Source: Eucommia ulmoides
Lineage: Eukaryota; Streptophyta; Magnoliopsida; Garryales; Eucommiaceae
Direction of reading: 5' to 3'
Assembly (NCBI GenBank): GCA_016647705.1
Contig: CM028338.1
Coordinates: 36,895,176 to 36,959,175, forward strand
DNA: 64,000 nucleotides
Part shown: piece after piece, positions 46,031 through 55,939 of the stretch
How the letters are laid out: each line of letters starts with the position of its first letter
Numbering within the stretch: position 1 is the first letter of the stretch
The notes under the pieces: generated by a model
What the model was told of the DNA's origin: nothing
What the model saw: the letters and a program-made list of their open reading frames with translations, nothing else
Databases searched by the model: none
Made by a program: the position numbers and the translations under genes

Positions 46031-46408
46031 AAACTAGTTATTAAAAAAAAAAGGGCGCACAAATAGGTCCCTTTTCATAATTCCATGTACCAATCAAACC
46101 CAAAGCCTTTTTTTTCCGCACTGTTAGGTCTTTTGTGTTATTTCGTGACCATCATGCCCCTGCAAGTGTCTGGATTTAGACATTCATTGTTTCCTTTCCT
46201 AGCGTTACAGTTAATATACAAGAAATGCATTCTACACAACCTGGCCATGCACTGTTGGACATTTGCTAAACATGAAACTTGGATGATTTGTGATTTTTTT
46301 GTTGTTCAAAAATTAAACTGTTTACATCATATTAATCACAAAAAAAAAAATAAGTGTTAATTTGATGTGCTTTTCATGATTTTTGGTCAAGTTGATATGA
46401 ATTTGTGT

Positions 46409-46454
46409 GGATGTTACATTCCACATTCGAAGAGGTTTGTGGAATGTAACATCC
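46409..46454. repeat. 16-bp perfect inverted repeat built from the MULE motif
   Basis: GGATGTTACATTCCAC (46409-46424) and GTGGAATGTAACATCC (46439-46454) are exact complements with a 14-base loop. It is the only place I saw the motif in the opposite orientation. Confidence 0.9.
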
Positions 46455-46728
46455 AAATATATGTATTCTGGATGCACGTTGCCGTGTACTCGCAAAGCAG
46501 CAGATCATTCCCCCTGCCGCCTTTTTCAAATCGGCCATACTTTCTGTAAATGGGTGTGACCGTTTAGGTAGTGGCCCGTTTGCCATATACAGAGCCTAAA
46601 ACCTTCCATTATTAATCAAAAACCCTAAAAACCCATCGGTATTTCCATATCTCCTCCGCCGATTTTCATATCGAAACACTCTAAAACCCTTCAATCTCCG
46701 ATGAACAGTAGTTACAACTCGCCGTAAG

Positions 46729-48277
46729 ATGAAAACCATCAACCCAAATACGGCTGCAACCACAGTGAATCTCACCGACTCGGGTAGGTTTTATCGATTT
46801 CTCAAATTTTTTGCCTTTTTTGGTATGTGTTTATTATAATAAACATTGTATTACTTGTTTATTTGTTGTTTGATCCTAAAAAAAATCGACATGCAAATGA
46901 AAACGACACTAGAACATTTGGTTTTTTTTTCCGATCCTGTTGGGTTTTGTTTTTGTCGTTTTTATGGTTGTGTTTGTACTCGCCCTATGATTCGTCTTCT
47001 GTTTTTGTATGTATTTGTTACATTCAACCCCATGTTGCATTCGCCACTGGATCAGTCTTTCTTCACCGATTCTGTTAGGTTATGTTTTATCGTATTTATG
47101 GTTATGTTTGTACTTGCCCTCTAACTCGTAGTCTGTGTTTGTATTATGTTCTATTTTTGTGTGGAATGTAACATGGGTTGAATGTAACACAGAGCTCTTT
47201 TTGGTGGAAAATTTAAAGAACTTGGGTTGAATGTGTCATTTTTAACACATTTAACTTAAACAAAAATCTAGATTGTGTGTTAAAAAGAATGTAGCATATT
47301 AAATCTTGCATAATGACATATGTTGTCTGTGTAAAGGACACTTGATGTGTTTGAATTGAATGTAACATATGTTGAATGTAACAAAAATCTCTGTTTTGGT
47401 GGGATTTTTTATAAATTTTGTTTGTCAAATTTTTTGAGTTAGCTGTAGTTTTTTGTAAAATATTCTGTCAGTTAGTGTGTTGAATGTAACATTCATTATC
47501 ATGATTTGTCTGTTTTCCAGATGATGACGTTCCCGTAAGATCTACGCAGCGCGCTGCGTCGCCCAATAGGTCTCAAAACTCCATAGTGCCATCGCCGTCT
47601 ACAATTCCAAAATCGCGCCAATTGTGTGCCCCCATCGCTAAGTACCGGGCAAACCTATCACAATTTTGCTCGCTTGTTTCCAGTATTTGTTTGCGTGATC
47701 CACACCTTGAACTGCTGAAACGAATGCCCTTTTGGAACACGATGAGTTCTCTTTTTCAAGAAAATTCAGTGGATTTAGCTTTTAACAAAATTGATAGCTT
47801 GTGTGCAAATATCATACTTACATACCAACCGCACCAGAAGGCTTTCAGAATTGGCCCGAAGTTGGTGAATTTCACTCCTGATAATATGCAACTGATTTTT
47901 TGCTTTACATCCAGAAAGAGATTGATACCATCCCGTTATGCGAATAAGACTGATTGCAAATTTTTGCACCAAGGGGTGTGAAGACCAATCGGATGAGTGT
48001 AGTTCAAATAAGGAACATGTTGGTCAGAATTATGGGGAGTAATGTTGAAGACAATATTGAGGACGTCGTGCAGTTGCTCTGTTTGCATCTTATTGCGACG
48101 TGTTTTTTTGCAAACAAGGGCTAATTGTGTAGTATTTTTTATATAAGGCTTGTTGGGGATTTGGGTGTCATTTCATCCTACAATTGGGCTGATTGTGTGC
48201 ATTCCAACCTGATGTCTTCAATTGAAGCTGGATACCAGACATTGTCGTCTGTCATTGGATGCGTCCTCGCGTTACAG
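46729..48277 (+). pseudogene. Plant transposon-associated gene of unknown role (spliced, truncated)
   Basis: Exon 1 is 46729-46783 (MKTINPNTAATTVNLTDS plus one base). The donor GTAGGT is at 46784 and the acceptor TGTTTTCCAG ends at 47520. Exon 2 continues in frame (DDDVPVRSTQRAASPNRSQN) to a stop at 47981. The family signature FRIGPKLVNFTPDNMQLIF lies in exon 2. A frameshift near 47970 leads to a second block (MLVRIMGSNVEDNIEDVVQL, LCLHLIATCFF, then YNWADCVHSNLMSSIEAGYQ and GCVLALQ) ending at a possible donor at 48278. This order matches proteins of plant MULE-type elements that also carry Ulp1-like protease domains; the protease part would lie in the deleted portion. Function is unknown. The intron 46784-47520 holds several TTGAATGTAAC motifs. 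Confidence 0.55.
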
Positions 48278-48302
48278 GTTATATTTCTTTTTTATTTGTT
48301 TA

Positions 48303-50015
48303 AAACCAATCGGTGACGGGAACTAACGTAGATGATGATGCCCCGGTTGAACCGCTTGAATCACTCACCCGTTTTTCCACACATACTTCAATAAGTTTGA
48401 TCTTCAGTATCCCCGTTAGGAAAAACATTTCCTCGAAGTCATTTTGGTCGTCCAACACACATTTCAGGTGTCTAGGGAGTGAATATGACAACTCGATCCT
48501 CCGGCTGCTTAAATCTTTCCATTCGTTCCCAATTTTTTTATGCAACCTACCAATATCACAATCATCTCTTATCCTCAACACTGTTGTGACATTCTCATAT
48601 TTACACAAAAGTGGGATTGATGACATCATCCTGTTTAAACAAAAAAAAATCGTGTTTCCCCGTCAGTGCACAAAAAAAATAGATCAACTAATACCGCACA
48701 AACTTATTATGTGTTGTTCATGTGGAATGTAACATCCTGTGTTTTTTGTTCCTGAATGACATTGAATAAGTTTGATGCATGTATGTGGAATGTAACATCA
48801 CGTGCGTACTCCCTTTTCCCTATCGTGTGTGCATGTTGAATATATCGCGCTCCAGACCGTGTGTGGGTGTTGAATGTAACATCCATGCGTGTGTCGTATG
48901 TTTGTATTGAACGTAACAATCATTGTTTATATAAAAGCAAAAAAAATGCCAGCAATATCCAACCGAAGTGGATTGTCCCGTACGCATGTTTAACACACAC
49001 TGATCGCGTGTTTTTTTGGGATGTAATATGATCGTGGTGGATGTTGAATGTAACATACATGCATATGATCTGTGTGCGTGTTCCCTGTAAACAATGTTTA
49101 ATTTCCCAGAAATAAAACAAAACAAACAACCAAACACCACACACCAGTATCCAAACGTATGGTGTGTTGAATGTAACATCCATGCATGTGTCATATGTGC
49201 ATGTTGAACGTAACAATCATTATTTATTTTCTCAAAACAAATGACGGAAATATCCAAACGAAGTGGATCGTCCCGTACGCATGTTCAGCACGCAGTTATT
49301 GTGTGGGAGTGTTGAATGTAACATGATTGTGTTGATGTTGAATGTAACATCCATGCATGTGTCGTATGTGCCTGTTTTCCATGACAATGTTTAATTTTCC
49401 AAACAATACACAAAACAAAACACCCAAAACACAACAAACTGGTATCCCTCCTTTCGTGAGCGTCTTTATATACAAAACGGTTGTCTTCGAAATGAACAAC
49501 ATGAACTTCATCAAAAATTAATTTTGAAATGATTGTGTTATGTTGGTGAACACACTCGTAAATGTGTGTGCGTTGTACAAAACACCATTTTTTACATACC
49601 TATTTCGACTGGGTGCTGTCGTTGTGAAAATATCGACTTCTAAGTATCGACAGTGCTCGGCCGGTGACTCTTCCACGACCGCTCTTCCGATTGTTTCAAA
49701 ATGTATTTCGGAATGCTCTGTCCATTCTTCATCAGCTCTACGTTCACTAAACTGATTTGAAAATTCAAAAAGCCCTAATAATATAATGTTTCGTTTCTCG
49801 AACCACCGATGCGTTATTGATGGCAATCGCGATCTAAAAATGGAAACACCTGCTCCGGAAATGTAGGGAAGGTAAATCTGTAAAGGATTATCGTCATTAA
49901 TTGCGGGATGGGGCTTCTCAGTGCAAAAATGATCAGCGAATGGGCTTGCCTGTTCAGTTTCGAACGTATGGGTTTGATCAGTCACTGATAATAAAAAACG
50001 GGATGGCGTGGTCAT
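48303..50015 (-). pseudogene. Probable MuDR-type transposase gene, first two exons only
   Basis: Exon 1 runs 50015-49600 (MTTPSRFLLSVTDQTHTFET...) and ends AATAG before the donor GTATGT. Exon 2 starts at 48630 after the acceptor TTTAAACAG and reads on in frame (the split codon AG+G gives R, then MMSSIPLLCKYENVTTVLRI). Exon 2 contains IGNEWKDLSSRRIELSYSLP and CVLDDQNDFEEMFFLTGILK, then KLIEVCVEKR, followed by a serine-rich linker. This resembles the N-terminal PB1-like part of MuDR transposases. The DDE catalytic domain and SWIM zinc finger are missing; the gene stops at the deletion junction near 48300. Exon 1 is unfamiliar. The splice fit in both phase and signals supports the model. Confidence 0.5.
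48860..49450. repeat. 295-bp tandem duplication within the transposase-gene intron
   Basis: AAGTGGATTGTCCCGTACGC at 48966 recurs as AAGTGGATCGTCCCGTACGC at 49261. The flanking TTGAATGTAACATCCATGC blocks and AATGTTTAATTT stretches keep the same order in both copies. Confidence 0.88.
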
Positions 50016-50384
50016 TTTCTCTTAAAAAATTTATAGTACTTATTAATAATTGAAAGGATTTGCGCATAAAAGATAGTAAACATTCGGGCCTTTGGAACCA
50101 ACTCTCCTCACCTTTTTTTGAACTCTATCTAATATTTGGATCTCTAAAGTAGCAAAAAATAAATAAATTAAAAGCCCCAATTTTGGGGGCTCATGTTTCT
50201 TTAGTTTTTTCGTGGGCCGACCCCGTGAATCCTGGAAGAGAGGAGAGTATCAAATTCATAATGTTAATCTCTGTATCAATTTATTGTGCTGTGGGCTGCA
50301 TTCTTCAACATTTGGGCCTATCTGATATGGACTTCTGTAGCCTAAAGTCCAAATATGATTTTAAAAAAAAAAAATAATAATAAT

Positions 50385-50387
<3 letters not shown>

Positions 50388-50429
<42 letters not shown>
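50388..50429. repeat. (AT)n microsatellite
   Basis: About 21 AT units after an A-rich run. This is a likely site of length polymorphism. Confidence 0.95.
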
Positions 50430-50430
<1 letters not shown>

Positions 50431-50433
<3 letters not shown>

Positions 50434-51170
50434 TAAACATTTATAAAAACTAGGGATTCGGTGTATTGATTTTTAAATTTATAAAGGTATGTTTATTTGT
50501 GTGGAAAAAAAGATGAATAAGAAAATAAAAAAATAAAATAAGAAGAAAATAAAAAGTATGGATAAAAAAGGAAAGAAAGAAGAAAATAGGAAAGAAAATC
50601 CAAAATTTCCCAAGCAATTTTTTTTTCTCATTAATTTGGGAAAATAATGAAGGAAATGAAGGAGAGTTTTCTAGCAAGACGAAAAAATTATATTATAACC
50701 TTAATAATAGAATTTTTAATATATTTTTACAATATATGAAAGTAAAACAGTAAATTATATTAAAATGAATTATTTGTGTTTCCTCATTTTTTTTTTCTAA
50801 CCAAACAATACTTGAGAAAATGATTTTTATTTCAAAATGAATAAAAATATTATCCTTTTTTTTTTTTTTTTTTTCTTTCTCCATTATTTTCATCCAACTA
50901 AACAAGATGTAAATGTAAAAGAAATAATGAATAAAAAATTGATTAATAAAATACGTATATCAACCTAAAAGGTATAAAATATAATTAATTTTAATTGCTT
51001 TATAAGTGGAGGGGTAAAAAAAAAAAGAAAAAAAAAAACTATAAATCTAATCTCATTTATCGATTTTATTAAAATCAATCTCAATTTTTGAAAAAAAACA
51101 AAGGCATGATTTATTAAAAGATTAAAATATATTTTTATATAAAAATAATTAATGCAGTTCGACGTACACT
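50431..51170. other. AT-rich DNA, possible MITE at about 50485-50917
   Basis: GGTATGTTTATTTGTGTGG at 50486 and the complement of CATCCAACTAAACAAGATG at 50892 look like weak terminal inverted repeats around an A/T-rich core. Support is thin. Confidence 0.3.
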
Positions 51171-51175
51171 AACTT

Positions 51176-51535
51176 TGAGGGTATGTTTGGTTGAGCGAAA
51201 AATAGGGTGAGTTAGAAAAAAAAGAAAAGAAAAAAAAAAAAAAAAAAAAAAAGAAAAGTTGAAATATATATACATATTTAGGATGAAAATGGAGAAAAAA
51301 TGATTGAAATTTGAAAAAAAAAAAAAAACAATCAAAATTATAATTATGTACTTAATAATAGATTTTTTTTTAATTTATTATTATTTCATAAATTATATTA
51401 AAATAGATTTATTTATTTATTTATTTATATTTTGGAAAAATTATTTTTCTTTCATAATTGATAATATTATTGTCATCTCATTTTTTTTCTCTTTTTTTTT
51501 TTCTCTTCTTCCAACCAAACGTATTTAAGAATTTT
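51176..51535. mobile_element. Probable hAT-like MITE, about 360 bp
   Basis: GAGGGTATGTTTGGTTGAG at 51176-51195 pairs with CCAACCAAACGTATTTAAG at 51512-51530; GTTTGGTTG is exact within a longer imperfect inverted repeat. The interior is A-rich on one half and T-rich on the other, consistent with a hairpin-forming miniature element. Confidence 0.5.
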
Positions 51536-51675
51536 TTATTTTATTTTAGTACAAATACTAATTTTAAGAAATCAAAATCAGTGTATTGACATAGTAAACA
51601 AATTAAGGATCATTAAGTGTCTTTAAAAATATCAATCAGTTATAAAAAATTAAGTTTAGATAGTGAAATGATCAA

Positions 51676-51860
51676 TGCCACGTGTCAACCTTCAAAGGAT
51701 GGATAGTGTTGACGCCGCAAATCCAACCGTCTCGAAAAAGGCACGTGTCATTCCACATGGCATAAGATGGAGAGGTTGAAAAATTAAGTATTTTCTTTTA
51801 AAAGAATTTTAAAACGTCGGCTCACGGAAACAACGTACTAATCTGAAATACGTGTCAGCG
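51676..51860. promoter_or_regulatory. Three ACGTGTC (ABRE/G-box-like) motifs in a repeat-poor stretch
   Basis: CCACGTGTC at 51678-51686, GCACGTGTC at 51741-51749 and TACGTGTC at 51849-51856, all in one orientation, within 180 bp of a less AT-rich segment (about 51660-52000). ACGTGTC is the core bound by bZIP factors of the abscisic-acid response. No gene can be assigned downstream, so this is a candidate relic promoter only. Confidence 0.3.
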
Positions 51861-51999
51861 TGCGGTCGACTGTCGGAATACTAGGTGGGCCCCATCCTCC
51901 AACGGCATAAACTTCCAAAAGACAAAAACAGCTTCACGCGGCAAACGTAAGAAGACCGTTACATCGCTTAGCTGTTGGCCTAACCCAACCCAATCATTG

Positions 52000-53400
52000 A
52001 AATATATCTGAAATTACAATGATGCCCTTCTCTTGTCATTTTCATGATAATGGAGTGGGAAGACCTAATTAGAAGATAAGTCTCACCTAAATTAATAATT
52101 AGTGTTTTGAAAGAGTTTTTTGTGTTAGCTGGCATTTGATTATCCTTTTTGTTTTAATGTTTAATATTTTGAGTACAAAAATAAAAAATTAATCATGTAA
52201 CAAGAAGTCATATTATGGACTTATAGGCGTGGATCCCAAACTATAAGACTAAATATATTAATTTTAAAATTATAAAGACCAATTAGACATTTGTTTCAAC
52301 ATAAGTATATTAATTTTGAAACTATAGAGACCAATTAGACGTTCGTTTTAACCTAAACATGTTAGGACTGATTTTATCAAAATAAAATATAAATACTAAC
52401 ATGTAGAGATAATTAAATTGAATTTCGATGAAATGAAATCAAAATTTACATTCAAAATTCGACTCAATTTTATCACAATTCATCAGATTAGAATCTGATT
52501 CCATTAAACTTGTAGAAAAATATAGGATTAAATGCAGTAAAACATGCAGTATATGCTTTAGGTAGTGTTAGGTTAATGTTTTTATTTTTATTTATTTATT
52601 TTTAATAAATTGAGATGAGATGAGAATTTTGTTTCCATTTTGGAGTATTTTGAAAATAAAAACATGTTTGATAATAACTATTGTCCTAAATTTGTCTTTT
52701 TTTAAAAAAAAATAGAAGTAGAAAATATGTTTGGTTGCAACATTTTTTTTTTTCCCCCAAATATATAGAGGCCAGCGTGATGGTGGTGGCGACTGGCAAG
52801 TGGTAGTGGAAATAGTTTTTCGGAAGTGAATATGAATATTATTTTTTTATTTTTCATATTCTTGAGAAATTTAAAAAAGATTTTTAAATCGCTTTTAAAA
52901 TTTTAATAACAGAAATTTGTTTATTAAATGAATTTTTATATATTTTTATTTTTGAAAAATTAAAATGATAATAAAAATAAGAGGGAAAAAAAAAAAAAAA
53001 AAACATGAATCAAACAAGCCTTACCCCAATACTTTTTGTCCTTAACGACCCCCGAGTCGGACAACATTTCAAAGGTAAAGTGGATATAATCTGTTAAAAA
53101 TACAAAGAAAAATTGACATATCCAATTTACAAGGGTGCCGTTGATGAGTTGGCTTAACGAATGAGTCGACATCTTTTTACTTTGACACATCAACTACCTA
53201 AATCAATTTTAAATTAAATATAATTTAAAACTGAAAAAGAAAAAGAGAGAGAGAATATAAATAAATAAATAAAAAACGGTAAAAAGGTAATCAAAATAAT
53301 AGTTAAAAAGTAAATCAGACCCTCCTCTTATTCTCTCTCTAATCACTCAACATTGTTGACTCAACAACACCCCCCTCACGACGCCTCTAGGCGAAATAAA
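52000..53400. other. AT-rich intergenic DNA, possible MITE at about 52560-53035
   Basis: No coding potential. GGTAGTGTTAGGTTAATG near 52560 and the complement of CATGAATCAAACAAGCCTTA near 53003 form a weak inverted repeat, which may mark another miniature element. Otherwise I see nothing I can support. Confidence 0.3.
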
Positions 53401-53412
53401 AATCAAATCGAA

Positions 53413-53532
53413 AATGGCGCCGGCGATGATGAATAGAATCTGCCGAAACAAAGACGAAAGCGACAAGCAAGAGGGATTTTATCCTCTTCTCACAAATTTA
53501 ATTTATTTTACAAAACTGACAAAAAGATAATT
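53413..53532 (+). pseudogene. Possible start of a lost gene (39 codons)
   Basis: A CT-rich leader (TCTTATTCTCTCTCTAATC) is followed by ATG at 53413 and a frame starting MAPAMMNRICRNKDES, rich in charged residues and less AT-biased than its surroundings. After about 25 codons the sequence becomes AT-rich and the frame ends. It looks like a host 5' UTR and first codons cut off by later rearrangement. It could equally be chance. Confidence 0.2.
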
Positions 53533-53551
53533 TATTTTGGGAGAACATGAC

Positions 53552-54228
53552 TTATACGGGAGAAATTTCAACTTCTACAGCATTCTAAAATAAATTTAAT
53601 AAATAAATTGGGTCAATATTTTAGGTCTAAGAATAGAAAAGATCTTACTGATAAAATCAAGTTAAGAAAAGGCCCGCCATGAGTGGTCCAATGCATAAGT
53701 CTGCAAAAGCCTATCATGATAAGCCCATAAGTCATCCTAGACATGCACACTAAAGAGGTCCAATGCTCAGAAAGAGTCAGACCGTGGATGTTGATCTAAA
53801 ACGGTAATCCATGCATGAATCCATCAAGTGGGAAGTCAAAGAACGTAACTTAGTCAAAGATACACTCCCAACTAAGTAGCAATAGAGTAGGAGAAGACAA
53901 AGTAATTAAAGATTAACTAAACCCACTAACTATTGATTCCACCTAGATAGGAGGAAGTGAGCCATTATCAGATCGTGGGAGAAGATCAAGTCATCAATAC
54001 CAAACAGCCGTGATCCACGAAGTTTATAAATAAGAGAAGATATCATATTAATGATTACATTCGGTCTTTTGGTTAATACACTAAAGCAGATTAACTTATT
54101 CTCACGTTGAATGTTCTTTGGTCGACACCATACCGGTATCCTCTTTGAACTAATCGATTTTACAAATAACCAATTTTGTAGGTTGGTGAAGATCCTTGTC
54201 AACGTGCAAGAGATTTTTGGCAACATCA
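53552..54228 (+). repeat. 5' LTR of element H
   Basis: Starts TTATACGGGAGAAATT (3' copy TGATGCGGAAGAAATT, so the first bases have mutated) and ends GGCAACATCA. A TATA box TTATAAATAAG is at about 54024-54034. The ORF on the opposite strand (53930-54412) is an artefact. Confidence 0.85.
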
Positions 54229-54230
54229 TT

Positions 54231-54248
54231 TGGCACCGTCTGCGAGAA
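54231..54248 (+). promoter_or_regulatory. Primer-binding site of element H
   Basis: TGGCACCGTCTGCGAGAA, two bases after the LTR end. It resembles the TGGCGCCGTCTGTGGGAA sites common in Tat-clade Gypsy elements; the cognate tRNA was not determined. Confidence 0.7.
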
Positions 54249-55934
54249 TTCGACCAAAAAGACATGATCGTCGATGTTGTAACCATCATGAACCACTGAC
54301 GAGTTCTACAATTGCTATTGACAAAACCACGAATCACGAGAGGAGAGATAGAGAGGGAGAGAGAGAGAAAGAGAAAAAAATATGTCGGTAAAGATTGGAA
54401 GGCCGAACTCATGGTGCCGCCCCATTAATCTTCCGGGAGGTCTCCTCCTCCTAGTCAATGCAAATGACCACCGTCAATTTGAGTTGGAATAGTCAGCTAC
54501 CAATGAGTAGATACGGCAGAAGAACAGGGGTTTGATCTCTAACAACTACGGTACAATGGTGGATTTGATTCTGCTCTAGTGGAAAGCACCGTGCCAGATC
54601 TGCAATTGGTCTGTCATCTCTAATCCTACTCCATCTAGATCCAAGGTGACCACTACCTTTGATGTTGGATCTGCAACCGTCTACCGTCTTCGATGCGATC
54701 GGCCATCGTAGTCATGCTCTAGCACCATCGCAATGTTAGGGTCTTAGACATCCACTACTTGTGACCCTAGATCTACCACTGTCTGCCACTTCCGAGTTCA
54801 CTTAAACCAACCAGTGGCAAAACCCGGCGGTTCGAACCCCCTTATCTGTCGCTGGGAGGCCTATTAGATCCAATTACTCTATAATGGTCACCGGCAGTAC
54901 TTCATGACGGTCATCAATTCCTCGATCCAGCTTGCGAGGTCCAAAGGTTTCCACGACCTAGACCTTAATTAGGAGTACTTGCCGTTGCGTTACCTAAGGA
55001 AAAAATAGAGATGGACAACGAGAAGTGGCGGTTGTAAGCAAAGAAGATGGATATGAAACTACTGTGTTCTCCAACGATCCTATCGTCGCTGCCATATCCA
55101 GTTCTGTCATGGTCTCCGACGAATCTAACCTCGTTACCGCCCACGGTTGGCGTTTTATATCAAAGGCTACCACTGCCATCACTGATAGATCCAAGGCCTT
55201 TAACCACCTCTGATGACGTGAGACAAACTGGCTTGAAAAACCATGGCGATCGTGAAGAGTTGCTGCCATCAACGATCGCCAGTTGCCAGTGGACGTAGAC
55301 GACAGATAAGCAATTGGCAACAATGATCGAAGAGTTTCATCAGATCTATGTCCTAAGATGTGGCGGCTCTGGTGGGTTGCATCCTAGAATAAGGAATAAC
55401 CTAGGCTAAACACACTAAAGCCCTTGAGGTAACAAGTATATTTATAGTCTTTACCCTTAAATTTAATGTTAGTACTAAACTTATAAACTGTTGATGAAGT
55501 CTTGATAAATCAACAATTGAAGAAAATTATATGTTCTGATTAAAGAGCTAGTATTGTATTATTTTTTAGGCAAAGTAAAGTTTACTTCTAACCACTAAAT
55601 TTACATAGCTCTAATTAGCAAATATTTGTTGTATAACGAATAATAAATTCGTCACTTAGCATAACTAGAAGATGTGACGAATATACAGTTCACTCTCATT
55701 ATTATTGATGGGATAGACTACAAATTCAGGCGTTAAAGGTTTCAAAAAAAATCTTTAGATCACAAAACGTAGCTGGCCTCAAGAACTGCTTTGGTCAATT
55801 ACACCATTACAATTTATCTCAGAAGTTGAAATTGCATGAATAAAAATCAAATACTCGTTTCGAGAGTGTTTCTCATTGATAAACGATAATCTTGAGGGTT
55901 TAAACCCAATCCTACTTATCGTATACAAGAAACC
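54249..55934 (+). other. 5' internal region of element H
   Basis: About 1.7 kb without recognisable coding sequence. Short frames on both strands around 54994-55323 overlap each other and carry no known motif. The stretch is less AT-rich than its surroundings (about 54420-55330), so it may be a decayed gag or leader, but I cannot show that. Confidence 0.4.
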
Positions 55935-55939
55935 GCAAC

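Larger units (their letters stand above)
46030..50180. mobile_element. Probable MULE-like element, internal deletion derivative
   Basis: Two spliced, convergent genes start near the ends (46729 plus, 50015 minus), and both stop abruptly at a common point near 48300. The plus gene belongs to a plant transposon-associated family that often accompanies Ulp1-carrying MULEs. The minus gene's second exon resembles the N-terminal region of MuDR-type transposases. The simplest reading is an autonomous element that lost its middle, including the DDE domain. I could not define terminal inverted repeats or a 9-bp duplication, so the borders are estimates. A short motif TTGAATGTAACAT is scattered through it. 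Confidence 0.45.

Noticed and set aside
46030-50180. Terminal inverted repeats for the MULE-like element
   Set aside because: I compared sequence outside both genes (GGGCGCACAAATAGGTCC at the left; the complement of about 50050-50180 at the right) and found no convincing match, so none is annotated.
50450-51528. Several phenylalanine/lysine-rich ORFs on both strands
   Set aside because: They translate A-runs and T-runs of AT-rich MITE-like DNA.
54994-55323. Overlapping ORFs on both strands in the 5' internal region of element H
   Set aside because: Three frames are open together, with no motif, no relation to gag or pol and no splice context.
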